Notes: generated from the sequence alone by a model not told the origin. 64,000 nucleotides of DNA from Betaproteobacteria bacterium (GCA_016195915.1 JACPYS010000011.1:1-64000); one strand, 5' to 3'. Counted from the stretch's first letter, positions 17,396 to 27,040 are shown. A program made the numbers and translations.

Positions 17396-19108
17396 ATGAA
17401 GATCGAGTGGGATGTGCCGATCGGCATGGACGACGGGCTCGTCCTGCGCGCGGATGTTTTCCGTCCTGACGACGCGGGCAGAAACCCCGTCATCCTCAGT
17501 TACGGTCCCTACGGCAAGGGCCTCGCGTTCCGGGAAGGCTACAAGAGCGCATGGGAGATCATGGCGCGCGAGAATCCAGACGCGCTCGCCGGCTCGTCGA
17601 ACTGCTACCAGAACTGGGAAGTCGTCGATCCCGAAAAGTGGGTGCCCGACGGCTATTGCGTCGTACGCGTCGACTCGCGCGGAGCCGGCCGCTCACCCGG
17701 TTACCTGTGCCACAACAATCCGCGCGAGACCCGCGATCTCCACCTGTGCATCGAGTGGGCGGGGGAGCAGCCCTGGTCGAACGGCAAGGTGGGCCTGAAC
17801 GGCATCTCTTACTACGCGAGCAATCAGTGGCGCGCGGCGGCCACGCAGCCGCCTCACCTCGCCGCCATCTGCGCCTGGGAAGGCTGGAACGACGCCTATC
17901 GCGACGGCGCGCGACATGGCGGGATGATCTGCAGCTTCCGCAAGAACTGGCAGGAGATGCAGGTGAAGACGGTGCAGCACGGTTACGCGGGAGGAAAGAA
18001 AAGCCCGATCACAGGTGAGCCGGTGTGCGGGCCGGACGTCCTGTCGGAGGAGGAACTCGTCAGGAACCGGGAGAACATGTGGGGGGAATTGCTCTCGCGC
18101 GAGCTGGACGGACCCTATTACCGCGAGCGGAGCGCCGAGCTGTCGAAGGTGACGGTGCCGCTGCTCTCCGCGGCGAACTGGGGAGGGCAGGGACTGCACA
18201 CGCGCGGCAATTTCGAGGGCTTCGTCCGGTCGGCGTCGAAGGACAAGTGGCTGGAAGTGCACGGCGGCTCGCACTGGGCACCGTTTTATACGGATTACGG
18301 AGTGGGGCTGCAGAAGCGGTTCTTTGATTTCTTTCTGAAAAACAAACCCAATGGATGGGACCAGCAACCGCGCGTGCTTCTGAATATTCGCCACCCGGGC
18401 GAGAAGTTCGTCGTGCGCTACGAGCACGAGTGGCCGCTCGCGCGCACGAAGTGGACGCGCTTCTACCTCGACTGCGAGAACAGAAATCTGTCCGGCGACG
18501 AGCCCCCGGCGTCGGGTACCCTGAGCTACGAGGCGATGGGTGACGACATCACCTTCAGCACGCCCCCGCTAAAAGCGCCGATGGAGATCACCGGGCCGTC
18601 GGCGCTGAAGCTGTTCGTATCCTCGGCAACGACTGATGCCGACCTGTTCATCGTGCTGCGCGTGTTCGATCCGCAAGGCAAGGAGGTACTTTTTCAGGGC
18701 GCGCTCGATCCGAAAACCCCGGTAGCGCAGGGCTGGCTGCGCGCGTCACACCGCAAACTCGACACGGAGCGCTCGCTGCCCTGGCGCCCGTGGCACACTC
18801 ACGATGAGCTGCAAAAGCTGACTCCGGGGAAACCCGTGGAACTTGACATCGAGATCTGGCCCACCTGCATCGCGGTACCGGCGGGCTACCGTGTCGCACT
18901 GACCATACGCGGCAAGGACTATGAACACGGCGAGCCCGAGGCGACGCTCTCCAACATGAAGAACCCGATGAAGGGCTGCGGCCCGTTCGTCCATGACGAC
19001 CCGGCCGACCGGCCCCCCGAGGTCTTCGGCGGCACGGTCACGCTGCACTTCGAGCGCGGGCCGTTCGTCCTGCTGCCCGTGATTCCGGAGAATCAGGAGG
19101 GGGTATGA
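17396..19108 (+). CDS. CocE/NonD-family serine hydrolase
   Basis: A 570-residue alpha/beta hydrolase of the X-Pro dipeptidyl-peptidase/cocaine-esterase family. The N-terminal core carries VVRVDSRGAGRSPG and the nucleophile S138 in GLNGISYYASNQW. The catalytic His is probably in HGGSHWAPFY; the C-terminal third is the family jelly-roll (PSALKLFVSSATTDADLFIVLRV). Such enzymes cleave esters or amides. No signal peptide is seen, so it is cytoplasmic. It leads a chain of overlapping genes with a Bug receptor and a second hydrolase, suggesting uptake and hydrolysis of one class of compound. Confidence 0.9.
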   Translation: MKIEWDVPIGMDDGLVLRADVFRPDDAGRNPVILSYGPYGKGLAFREGYKSAWEIMARENPDALAGSSNCYQNWEVVDPEKWVPDGYCVVRVDSRGAGRSPGYLCHNNPRETRDLHLCIEWAGEQPWSNGKVGLNGISYYASNQWRAAATQPPHLAAICAWEGWNDAYRDGARHGGMICSFRKNWQEMQVKTVQHGYAGGKKSPITGEPVCGPDVLSEEELVRNRENMWGELLSRELDGPYYRERSAELSKVTVPLLSAANWGGQGLHTRGNFEGFVRSASKDKWLEVHGGSHWAPFYTDYGVGLQKRFFDFFLKNKPNGWDQQPRVLLNIRHPGEKFVVRYEHEWPLARTKWTRFYLDCENRNLSGDEPPASGTLSYEAMGDDITFSTPPLKAPMEITGPSALKLFVSSATTDADLFIVLRVFDPQGKEVLFQGALDPKTPVAQGWLRASHRKLDTERSLPWRPWHTHDELQKLTPGKPVELDIEIWPTCIAVPAGYRVALTIRGKDYEHGEPEATLSNMKNPMKGCGPFVHDDPADRPPEVFGGTVTLHFERGPFVLLPVIPENQEGV

Positions 19109-20058
19109 GGTTATTTCCTGCGTTGTTCCTGTGGTTTGTTTTTTCCGCGGCAAACGCTCAGCCGTATCCCGGCAGGCCGATCAGAATCATCATTCCATTC
19201 CCGCCGGGGAATACCACCGACATCATGAGCCGGCTCATCGCGCCGAAGATCGCCGAGCGCCTCGGCCAGCCAGTCCTCGTCGAGAATCGCCCGGGGGCGA
19301 GCGGCATGCTCGGGCTGGATTACGTCGCGAAATCACCGCCCGACGGTTACACCGTCGCTTGCGGCCAGGGCGGCAACCTGTCGGTGCTACCGCACACGAG
19401 CAAAAACATCCCCTACGACGCGTTGAAGGACTTCGCGCCGATCGCCGTGAGCACGACTAACTACCTCGGCATCGTCGCCAACCCGGGTGAGCCGTTCAAA
19501 ACGATCGGCGAGATGGTGGCCTGGGCCAAGGCGAATCCCGGCAAGCTCACGGTAGCGACGAACGGGGAGGGCGGTTTCCCGCACCTTGCATTCGAACACT
19601 TCAGGTCCATGGCGGGAATCCAGTTCACCCACATTCCATACAAGGGTTCATCGGCAATTGCCACCGACATCATGGGCGGGCAGGTCCAGGCGGGGATCGA
19701 TGGCATCACCGGCATGACGCCGCATGTCAAATCGGGCCGGTTGCTGTTGCTCGCTGTGACCAACAAGACGCGTGTTGCGCTGTGGCCGGACACGCCCGCG
19801 GCCTCCGAGGACGTGCCCGGCTACGAATCGGGCGGATGGTTCGGCTATGTCGCCCCGGCTGCGACGCCGCGCGAGATCGTTCTCAAACTCAACGAAGAGA
19901 TCAACCGCGCGATGCGCCAGCCGGACGTGAGCGACAAGCTCGTGTCGGCCGGGTTGATCATCGTCACCGAGCCGCCGGAGTTCTTCGCCAATTTGCTGAA
20001 GAGCGATTTTGCGAAGTACGGCAAGCTCGTCAAGGACATCGGCTACGAGCCGCGATGA
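19105..20058 (+). CDS. Bug/TctC-family periplasmic solute receptor
   Basis: A 317-residue receptor with a signal peptide (residues 1-18, ending ANA-Q) and the mature start PYPGRPIRIIIPFPPGNTTDIMSR. Further family patterns are VLVENRPGASGMLGLDYVAK and THIPYKGSSAIATDIMGG. The start overlaps the hydrolase stop as ATGA, and its own stop overlaps the next gene the same way. No TctA/TctB partner is nearby. The flanking hydrolases suggest that it binds an ester, amide or acid produced or consumed by them. Confidence 0.9.
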   Translation: MRLFPALFLWFVFSAANAQPYPGRPIRIIIPFPPGNTTDIMSRLIAPKIAERLGQPVLVENRPGASGMLGLDYVAKSPPDGYTVACGQGGNLSVLPHTSKNIPYDALKDFAPIAVSTTNYLGIVANPGEPFKTIGEMVAWAKANPGKLTVATNGEGGFPHLAFEHFRSMAGIQFTHIPYKGSSAIATDIMGGQVQAGIDGITGMTPHVKSGRLLLLAVTNKTRVALWPDTPAASEDVPGYESGGWFGYVAPAATPREIVLKLNEEINRAMRQPDVSDKLVSAGLIIVTEPPEFFANLLKSDFAKYGKLVKDIGYEPR

Positions 20059-21227
20059 GCCAGCCGCCGCGCTACGAACCGTTCGGCTGGCACCACTGGC
20101 CGGAGCATTTCTTCATGTCCTACCAGTTCCGCCGTGGCCTGGGCGAAACGCAGGAGGGCGGCGGCGCGGTGAGCGAGGTGTTCCAGGCGGCGAGCCGCAT
20201 GACGCCCGGCGACGACGAGAGCTGGCATGTCGAATGGCTCAGGGTCGCCGAGAGAAACGATTCGCGAGGGGATGCGGAAGAGAAGGCTGCGCACATCCGG
20301 ACCGCCATGAACTGTTGGCTGCGTGCGGCGGATTACTACCGCTCCGCGGAGTTCTGGCTGCTGCCTGAGGACCCGCGCCGCCTCGCGACCTTCGACAAAT
20401 GCGAGCGCGCGGGCCGCAAGTGGATGAAGTACTTGGACCCGGCCGGGGAGCCGGTGGACATTGCGTACGAAAACGGCGTATCGATGCCCGCCTATTTCAT
20501 CAAGCCCAAGGGCGAGCAGCGATTTCCCGTCCTGATCTCTTTCGGCGGCCTGGATTCGTTCAAGGACGAGTTGTGGTTCATGACGGGCCGTGGCGCCGTG
20601 CAGCGAGGCATCGCGGTGCTGATGGTCGACGGACCCGGGCAGGGAGGCACGTTGCGGCGCCACCGCATTGCAACGCGCTTCGACTACGAAGTCCCTGTCG
20701 GCAAGTGCATCGACTGGCTTCTCAAGCGCCACGACGTCGATGCCTCGCGCATCGCGGTGAGCGGCTCGAGCCTCGGGGGTTACTACGCCGCCCGCGCTGG
20801 TTCGAAGGAGCACCGGCTGGCCGCCTGCATCTCGCACGGCGCGATCTGGGACGTCGAGCAACGCTTTCGCGACCGCGGCGAGGGCCACGCGCTCGCGAAT
20901 CACATGAAATGGGTGTTCGGCGCGAAGACCATGGCGGAGGCGATCGCCAAGGCGACGCCTTTCAAGCTCGAAGGCGTGCTCGGCGAAATGCGCTGCCCTT
21001 ACCTCGTGATCCATGGCGGGCACGACGTGCTCGGCGTGGAGAACTCGAAGACGGTTTACGAGTACGCGAAGTCCAAAGGTGTGAACGTTACCTTGCGGCT
21101 GACCAGCGAGGAGGAGACCGGCGCGGAGCATTGCCAGCACGACAATCCGACACTCGGCCAGGAGTTGATGATCGACTGGCTGGCGGATGTGTTTCGCATC
21201 GACCAGAAAGCGCTTTCCTTCGGCTAG
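20055..21227 (+). CDS. Alpha/beta hydrolase like 2,6-dihydroxypseudooxynicotine hydrolase
   Basis: A 390-residue hydrolase. An N-terminal helical cap (about 1-130) precedes the core with GLDSFK, VDGPGQGGT, nucleophile S239 in AVSGSSLGGYYAARAG, acid D324 in VIHGGHDVLGV, and His 359 or 362 near GAEHCQHDN. This architecture fits the DHPON hydrolase/FrsA-like group, which includes C-C bond hydrolases and esterases. Its start lies in ATGA with the Bug receptor stop. The substrate is not readable; the co-operonic CocE-type enzyme suggests an ester or amide pathway. Confidence 0.83.
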   Translation: MSQPPRYEPFGWHHWPEHFFMSYQFRRGLGETQEGGGAVSEVFQAASRMTPGDDESWHVEWLRVAERNDSRGDAEEKAAHIRTAMNCWLRAADYYRSAEFWLLPEDPRRLATFDKCERAGRKWMKYLDPAGEPVDIAYENGVSMPAYFIKPKGEQRFPVLISFGGLDSFKDELWFMTGRGAVQRGIAVLMVDGPGQGGTLRRHRIATRFDYEVPVGKCIDWLLKRHDVDASRIAVSGSSLGGYYAARAGSKEHRLAACISHGAIWDVEQRFRDRGEGHALANHMKWVFGAKTMAEAIAKATPFKLEGVLGEMRCPYLVIHGGHDVLGVENSKTVYEYAKSKGVNVTLRLTSEEETGAEHCQHDNPTLGQELMIDWLADVFRIDQKALSFG

Positions 21228-21237
21228 GGCGCAGGAA

Positions 21238-22041
21238 ATGAATGTCACCGGAGAGGCGATCGACGGCACCCGATACCGGATCGTCGATGAAAATGGCTAT
21301 CGCTACCTCATGGTCCAGGGCGACGATAGCTTCATCATGAGCACCATGCAGTTCGCGGAGCCCGACGCGCTGGTATCGCGCTATACAAAGAATATGATGA
21401 AGCTTCTTGTCTTCAAGCCGCACCCCAGGGATATGGTGTTGATCGGCCTGGGTGGCGGACAGCAGGCCAAATTCGTGCATGGCCGGATGCCCGACACCCG
21501 TCTCGTCGCCGTGGAGATCGATCCGGCGATGGTGCGCATCGCTCGCGAGTACTTCGGCGTTCCGCCGGATGATGAGCGATTATCGGTGGTCGTCGGGGAG
21601 GGGGGCGCCTATATCTTCGGGCATCCGGATAGTTGCGACGTGATTCTGTCCGATGGTTACGATCAAGATTTCACGTTGCACGATTCGCTTTCGGTTGAAG
21701 ATTTCTACCATGCCTGCCATCGCGCGTTGCGCGCCGAGGGAATCATGGCGGTCAATCTTCATCGCAAGACGCGGGCGTGGTGCGACGCTCATATGTCCAT
21801 GGTGTCGAAGATATTTGCGATGGTCATGGCGATAAATACCAGTGACGACCAGATCGTGTTGATGATGTTCAAGAGCCTGCCGGAGTTCGGTAGCGCAGCG
21901 CTGGCGGAGCGTGCGCAACGGCTGGAGCAGCGTTATGGCCTGGGGCTGCCCGAATTCGCGCGCGAATTTTCCGAGGCCTACACGAAAGGAAGCCGTCAAG
22001 CTTCCGATTTGATCAATTCCGCTCCCTCGTTGCGCGCGTAG
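21238..22041 (+). CDS. Spermidine-synthase-like SAM-binding protein
   Basis: A 267-residue protein of the polyamine aminopropyltransferase fold. Motif I is VLIGLGGGQQAKFVHG, followed by the acidic VAVEIDPAMVRIAREYF and VILSDGYDQD. The polyamine-site Asp pattern of true SpeE is not clear, so it may be a methyltransferase-like relative. It starts 10 bases after the hydrolase stop, with AGGA close to the ATG. The last 46 bases overlap convergently with the SRAP gene on the other strand. Confidence 0.75.
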   Translation: MNVTGEAIDGTRYRIVDENGYRYLMVQGDDSFIMSTMQFAEPDALVSRYTKNMMKLLVFKPHPRDMVLIGLGGGQQAKFVHGRMPDTRLVAVEIDPAMVRIAREYFGVPPDDERLSVVVGEGGAYIFGHPDSCDVILSDGYDQDFTLHDSLSVEDFYHACHRALRAEGIMAVNLHRKTRAWCDAHMSMVSKIFAMVMAINTSDDQIVLMMFKSLPEFGSAALAERAQRLEQRYGLGLPEFAREFSEAYTKGSRQASDLINSAPSLRA

Positions 22042-22661
22042 CTCACCGCCTTGCTCACCGGATATGACTCCATCCGCTCCGCCGGGAACGATCGGATGAA
22101 GCGCATGAGTTTCGCTGCGTCCTGGTTGCCGGGATCGAGCCACGCGGCGTAGTCCTCGCGAGGAACGATCAACGGCATGCGGTCGTGAATTCCGCGCATG
22201 AGTTCGTTGGGCTCGGTGGTGATGAGACTAACCGTGTGCAGCGGACCGTCCGCTCCGTTCCATAGCTCGCTGATCCCGGCAAGTCCGAACAGTTCAGCAC
22301 CCTTGGGACGAATGTAGTACGGCTGCTTTTTTCCACCGACGCTCTTCCATTCGTAGAACCCGCTCGCCGGCACGAGGCAGCGCCACCGTCTGAACGCCGC
22401 ACGGAAAGAGGGCTTTTCGGCCACTGTCTCCCCACGCGCATTCGCCAGCTTGTTGCCGATGGCAGGGTCCTTCGCCCATCCCGGGATCAGCCCCCATCGG
22501 TACAGATCCGCGAGACGGCCGCGTTCCCTGTCTTCGCGAATCACCAGCACATCGCTGCTCGGCGCGATGTTGTACCTGGGTTTGAGTTCCGGCATGTGCT
22601 TCAGGCCGAACTCGATCGCAATCACATCCGGATGGGTGTGGAGGGCATAGCGGCCGCACAT
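21996..22661 (-). CDS. SRAP-domain abasic-site protein (YedK/HMCES)
   Basis: A 221-residue SRAP protein. The catalytic Cys is C2 after Met removal (MCGRYALH), with N74 (LANARGE), E104 (SGFYEW) and H159 (GIHDRMP) completing the active site. SRAP proteins form a thiazolidine cross-link with abasic sites in single-stranded DNA and shield them at replication forks. It stands alone, not in the SOS operon. The C-terminal coding end overlaps the convergent spermidine-synthase-like gene by 46 bases; the last four residues (KSEA) extend past the conserved domain. Confidence 0.93.
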   Translation of the reverse strand: MCGRYALHTHPDVIAIEFGLKHMPELKPRYNIAPSSDVLVIREDRERGRLADLYRWGLIPGWAKDPAIGNKLANARGETVAEKPSFRAAFRRWRCLVPASGFYEWKSVGGKKQPYYIRPKGAELFGLAGISELWNGADGPLHTVSLITTEPNELMRGIHDRMPLIVPREDYAAWLDPGNQDAAKLMRFIRSFPAERMESYPVSKAVSYARNEGAELIKSEA

Positions 22662-22697
22662 GAGAGCAATTATCGCACCGCGGGTTAGAATCGCAGC

Positions 22698-23879
22698 ATG
22701 ATCATCCGCTCGCTGCTCGACACCGACCTGTACAAGTTCACCATGATGCAGGTGGTGCTGCACCAGTTTCCGGGCGCGCAGGTCGAGTACAAGTTCACGT
22801 GCCGCACCGCGGGCGTCGACCTGACGCCGTATCTGGCGGAGATCCGCAGCGAGGTGGGTCAGCTCGAGAGCCTGCGTTTTCGCGCCGACGAACTCGACTA
22901 TCTGCGTTCGTGGCGCTTCATCAAATCGGATTTCGTGGATTTCCTCGGACTGTTCCATTTCAACGACAAATACATCCGCATCGAGCCCGACGCGGCGGCA
23001 CAGGGTGGAATTGACATCACGATCCGCGGCCCCTGGCTGCACACGATCCTGTTCGAAATCCCGGTGCTTTCGATCATCAGCGAGGTGTATTTCCGCAACT
23101 CGCAGCCGAAGCCCGATTTCGAAGAAGGGCGCAGGCGTCTGACTGCGAAAATTGCGATGGTGCGCGCGTGCGAGGCGGAACTGGATTTCAAGATATCGGA
23201 CTTCGGCACGCGCAGGCGTTTCTCGCTCGCCTGGCAGGAGGAGGTGATCCGCACGCTCAAGCGAGAGGTGCCGCAGCTGTTCGCCGGCACCTCCAATACC
23301 TGGCTGGCGATGCTCCTCAATCTCACGCCCCTCGGCACCCTGGCGCACGAGTACATGCAGGCCTGCCAGGCGCTCGGCCCGCGTCTGCGCGATTCGCAGA
23401 CGTTCGCGTTCGACGTATGGGCAAAGGAGTACCGCGGCGACCTCGGCATCGCGTTGTCCGACACCTATGGAATGGACGCCTTTCTGCGGGACTTCGACAT
23501 GTTCCTGTGCAAGCTGTTCGACGGCGCGCGGCACGACTCGGGAGACCCGTTCGAGTGGGGCGAGAAGATGATCGCCCACTACCAGAAGAATCGCGTCGAT
23601 CCGCGCACCAAGACGCTCATTTTTTCCGACCAGCTGACTGTTCCGCTCGCAATCCGGCTGGCGCGGCATTTTCACGGCCGCGCGAAGACCTCGTTCGGCA
23701 TCGGCACCAACCTCACCAACGACCTCGGCTACGAGCCGATCAACATCGTCATCAAGATGACCGAATGCAACGGCCAGCCAGTGGCAAAACTGTCCGATTC
23801 GCCCGGCAAGACGGTGAGCAAGGACGCGCGTTATCTGGCCTATCTGCGCCAGGTGTTCGGACTGGACCCGGCAGGGTAG
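22698..23879 (+). CDS. pncB: Nicotinate phosphoribosyltransferase
   Basis: A 393-residue enzyme of NAD salvage that joins nicotinate to PRPP with ATP. Characteristic stretches are [20 protein letters not shown] at the N-terminus, [11 protein letters not shown] (about 172-182), LAGTSN-like [23 protein letters not shown] and the phosphate-binding [11 protein letters not shown] near the C-terminus. Length and order match bacterial PncB. It is divergent from the SRAP gene across 36 bases, and the MFS gene begins on the base after its stop. Confidence 0.95.
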   Translation: MIIRSLLDTDLYKFTMMQVVLHQFPGAQVEYKFTCRTAGVDLTPYLAEIRSEVGQLESLRFRADELDYLRSWRFIKSDFVDFLGLFHFNDKYIRIEPDAAAQGGIDITIRGPWLHTILFEIPVLSIISEVYFRNSQPKPDFEEGRRRLTAKIAMVRACEAELDFKISDFGTRRRFSLAWQEEVIRTLKREVPQLFAGTSNTWLAMLLNLTPLGTLAHEYMQACQALGPRLRDSQTFAFDVWAKEYRGDLGIALSDTYGMDAFLRDFDMFLCKLFDGARHDSGDPFEWGEKMIAHYQKNRVDPRTKTLIFSDQLTVPLAIRLARHFHGRAKTSFGIGTNLTNDLGYEPINIVIKMTECNGQPVAKLSDSPGKTVSKDARYLAYLRQVFGLDPAG

Positions 23880-25103
23880 ATGGAGCCTGCGCGGCTGAGG
23901 CGCACCGCGATCGCGGTGCTGGCGACGGTATTCGTCCTCAACCTGTTCGCGCGCGGCAGCGGCGAGACCTACACGGTGTTCCTGCTGCCGCTCGAGCGCG
24001 ACTTCGGCTGGTCGCGCTCCGAGCTCGCCAGCGTGTACGCCCTGTACCTGCTGGTGGGCGGACTGCTCGCGCCGCTGGTCGGCCTGCTGTTCGACCGCCT
24101 GGGGCCGCGGCTCGTGTACACCGCCGGGCTTTGCTGCCTCGCGACTGCGTTCCTCCTTGCCGGAACACTTTCTAGGCTCTGGGAGTTCTATGCCTACGTC
24201 GGCGTGCTGATCGGCGTCGGGGTGGCGCTCAACGGAATGGTGCCGGCCTCGGCGCTGCTTTCCCGCTGGTATCGCGCGCGCCTGTCGACCGCGATCGGAA
24301 TCGCCTTCGCCGCGATGGGTTGCGGAGCGCTGCTGTTCGTGCCAATGACGCAGGCATTGATCGGACAACTCGACTGGCGCGGCAGCTATCGCGTGCTGGG
24401 CTTCGCCATGCTGGCGATGGTGCCGCTGGTGGCGTTCGCCGTACCGTGGCGCAGTTACGTGGCGGGCGATCCGGAACTGCGGCGCGATGCGCACAGGCAG
24501 GCGAGCAACGGAGGAACGACGCTGCGCGAAGCAATACGTACGCGGCGGTATTGGGGGCTCGCCACGATATTCTTCTTCACCTCCACCGGAATGTACGCGG
24601 TGCTGCCGCAAAGCGTGGTGTATTTCATCGACTCCGGGATGTCGCCGCTCACCGCCGCAACCGCTTACGGCGTGACGGGCATGCTGTCGGTGGCGAGCGT
24701 CTCCAGCAGCGGTCTCCTCGCCGAGCGCTTCGGCTACCGGCGGACGGTGAGCGTGAGCTTTGCCGGCACCGCCGCGGGAATCCTGGCCCTGTTCACGCTT
24801 TCTTTCGTGCCGCACTTTGCGCTGATGGCGGCGTATGTGCTGGTGTTCGGCCTGTGCATGGGGGTACGCGGCCCGATCATCTCGACCATCTGCACGCGCG
24901 AATTCGCCGGCACCCGGGTGGCGACGATCTACGGCACCCTGTATTCGACGAATTCGCTCGGCGCTGCGTTTGGCTCGCTCATGGGCGGAGTGCTGCATGA
25001 CGTCACCGGGGGATACCGGGCGGGCTTCCTGTTCGCGCTATGCTCGATCGGCGTCGCAGCAACGCCCATGTGGTTGGTGCGCAAGCTCAGGAATTTCAAG
25101 TGA
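23880..25103 (+). CDS. MFS transporter
   Basis: A 407-residue major facilitator with 12 predicted helices. Motif A-like sequence LVGLLFDRLGPRLVYT lies after helix 2 (about 60-80), and its second-half counterpart is LLAERFGYRRTVSVSFAG. The type resembles monocarboxylate/oxalate-formate-type carriers. It starts directly after the pncB stop and is probably translated with it, which could mean nicotinate or a related acid as substrate; that is inference from position. Confidence 0.85.
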   Translation: MEPARLRRTAIAVLATVFVLNLFARGSGETYTVFLLPLERDFGWSRSELASVYALYLLVGGLLAPLVGLLFDRLGPRLVYTAGLCCLATAFLLAGTLSRLWEFYAYVGVLIGVGVALNGMVPASALLSRWYRARLSTAIGIAFAAMGCGALLFVPMTQALIGQLDWRGSYRVLGFAMLAMVPLVAFAVPWRSYVAGDPELRRDAHRQASNGGTTLREAIRTRRYWGLATIFFFTSTGMYAVLPQSVVYFIDSGMSPLTAATAYGVTGMLSVASVSSSGLLAERFGYRRTVSVSFAGTAAGILALFTLSFVPHFALMAAYVLVFGLCMGVRGPIISTICTREFAGTRVATIYGTLYSTNSLGAAFGSLMGGVLHDVTGGYRAGFLFALCSIGVAATPMWLVRKLRNFK

Positions 25104-25115
25104 GCGAAACGCGTT

Positions 25116-26387
25116 TCAGCCGCGCAGCAACCCCTGCTCGCGCGCGGCGCGCTCCAGCGATTCACGGAAGTCCGGGTGCGCAATCGCAATCATGCGCGCG
25201 GCGCGCCTCGACAGCGGCTGGCCGCGCAGGTCCGCTGCGCCCCATTCGGTGACGAACACGCCCGCCTCCGAGCGCGGGGTCGCCACCGGGCCCGAGAGCC
25301 TGGCGACGATGCGCGATGCCTTCGCGCCGGCGCTCGCCGGCAGGCAGATGAGCGAAACTCCGCCCGGCGACAGGTTGGCGGCGCGCACGAAATCGAGCTG
25401 GCCGCCGATCGCGCCGACGTAACTGCCGCCCGCGGTTTCCGCGTTCACCTGGCCTGTGAGATCGACTTCCACCGCCGAGTTGATTGCGACGAAGCGATCC
25501 ATGCGCGAGAGCACCGCGGGGTGATGGGTGTACTCGCAGGAACGCAATTGCACCAGCGGATTGCGGTCGGCAAAATCGAACAGGACCTCGGTGCCCATCA
25601 GCACCCCGCACACGGTCACGCCCCGGTCGATGGTCTTCCTCGCATTGGTGATGACGCCACGCTGCGCGAGCCGTGCGACGCCGTCGCAGATCAGGCCGGT
25701 GTGTATGCCCAAGTCGCGCCGGTCGGCCAGCGCGGCGAGGATCGCGTCGGGCAGCGAGCCGAGCCCGAACTCAAGCGTCGCGCCATCGGGGATGAACTGC
25801 GCCGCATGCTGCGCGATGCGCACTTCGACCTCGCCCGGCGCGCCATAGGGCGGTGCGACCAGCGGCCGCGACACCTCCGTCATGAGCGCAAAGTCCTCGG
25901 CGCGCATGACGCGCTCGGTGGAGGTCCACGGGACGCGATGATTGATCTCGGCAACGACGCAGCGCGCCGTGTCGATTGCGGCAGCGAGGTACTCTACATC
26001 CAGCCCCAGGCTGTATTCACCGCGTGCGTTCGGCGGACTCACCTGCAGCAGCACCACTTCGGACTTGATCTTCCCGGCCCGGATCAGCGGGCCGATCTGC
26101 GAGTACGGGTAGGGGCAGATGTCGAGCGCGCCCGCGTCGGCGATCCTGCGATTGTGACCGGCGCCGCAATACGCCGTGAGGCGGAGATGGTCCGCATGCG
26201 CGGCCTTGACCGTACCCGACCAGTTCACGCCCATGAACGCTTCGAGCGGCCCGAGCGCAGCGCGTTGCGCAACCAGCGCCTCGACCAGCGTGAGCGGCTC
26301 GGCGCAGGCCTGTCCCCAGATCACCCCGTCGCTGGGACGGATGACTCCGGAGAGATCGAGGTTCGCGGCGTCTACCAGCGGCGGCAT
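25116..26387 (-). CDS. Acetyl-CoA hydrolase/CoA-transferase family protein
   Basis: A 423-residue protein of the acetyl-CoA hydrolase/4-hydroxybutyrate CoA-transferase family. Visible signatures are the GLGSLPDAILAAL motif (about residue 210), THTGL-like GIHTGLICDGV, INSAVEVDLTGQVNAET, and AAGGSYVGAIGG-like turns near 340. The family transfers CoA between short-chain acids or hydrolyses acyl-CoA. It is divergent from a nitroreductase gene across 49 bases. The acyl substrate cannot be told. Confidence 0.88.
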   Translation of the reverse strand: MPPLVDAANLDLSGVIRPSDGVIWGQACAEPLTLVEALVAQRAALGPLEAFMGVNWSGTVKAAHADHLRLTAYCGAGHNRRIADAGALDICPYPYSQIGPLIRAGKIKSEVVLLQVSPPNARGEYSLGLDVEYLAAAIDTARCVVAEINHRVPWTSTERVMRAEDFALMTEVSRPLVAPPYGAPGEVEVRIAQHAAQFIPDGATLEFGLGSLPDAILAALADRRDLGIHTGLICDGVARLAQRGVITNARKTIDRGVTVCGVLMGTEVLFDFADRNPLVQLRSCEYTHHPAVLSRMDRFVAINSAVEVDLTGQVNAETAGGSYVGAIGGQLDFVRAANLSPGGVSLICLPASAGAKASRIVARLSGPVATPRSEAGVFVTEWGAADLRGQPLSRRAARMIAIAHPDFRESLERAAREQGLLRG

Positions 26388-26436
26388 GGACGGGATGCTA
26401 ACATCGCGCCCCGTTGAAAATCACAAGGAGCGCCGC

Positions 26437-27027
26437 ATGCTCGACGCAAATTCCCTCGACCTCCTGTTCCGCGCCGCACGCACTCAGAACGGTTTTCTCG
26501 ACAAACCGGTCAGCGACGAACAGTTGAAACAGATCCACGAACTGATGAAATGGGCGCCGACCAGCGCGAACTGCCAGCCCGCCCGCATCCTGTTCCTGCG
26601 CAGCGCGCAGGCGAAGCAACGCCTCGAGCCGGCGCTCGGCGCGAGCAATGTGGCGAAGACGATGTCTGCGCCCGTGTGCGCGCTGATCGCCTACGACACG
26701 AGGTTCTACGAACATCTGCCGAAGATGTTTCCCCACAACCAGGATGCGATCAACTGGTTCAAGGGCGCCGACAAGAAGGCCATCGCCGACATCACCGCGT
26801 TCCGCAATGGCAGCCTCCAGGGAGCGTACTTCCTGCTCGCGGCGAGGGCCGTGGGGCTGGATTGCGGGCCGATGTCCGGTTTCGACAACGCAAAGGTGGA
26901 TCCCGAGTTCTTTCCGGATGGCCGGTTCAAGTCGAATTTCCTGTGCAACCTCGGCTATGGTGATCCGGCCAAGGTGTTCGCGCGCAGCCCCCGCTTCGAG
27001 TTCGAGGAGCAGTGCTCGATTCTATGA
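26437..27027 (+). CDS. Nitroreductase-family protein (RutE-like)
   Basis: A 196-residue FMN-dependent oxidoreductase. The N-terminal FMN-phosphate region is followed by MKWAPTSANCQPARILFLRS (about 36-55), and the C-terminal half has AYFLLAARAVGLDCGPMSGF. Length and pattern fit the RutE/HadB malonic-semialdehyde-reductase branch rather than classical NfsB. AAGGAG lies six bases before the ATG. A longer in-frame start would run across the divergent promoter region and was rejected. Confidence 0.88.
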   Translation: MLDANSLDLLFRAARTQNGFLDKPVSDEQLKQIHELMKWAPTSANCQPARILFLRSAQAKQRLEPALGASNVAKTMSAPVCALIAYDTRFYEHLPKMFPHNQDAINWFKGADKKAIADITAFRNGSLQGAYFLLAARAVGLDCGPMSGFDNAKVDPEFFPDGRFKSNFLCNLGYGDPAKVFARSPRFEFEEQCSIL

Positions 27028-27040
27028 AGCTCTCCCGTCG

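Noticed and set aside
22662-24998. N-terminal extension of the SRAP gene to about 1000 residues
   Set aside because: The catalytic Cys must be residue 2, and the extension runs antisense to pncB and the MFS gene.
25106-25117. Palindrome GAAACGCGTTTC between the convergent MFS and CoA-transferase genes as a terminator
   Set aside because: It has no loop and no T-run, so it cannot fold as a normal terminator hairpin.
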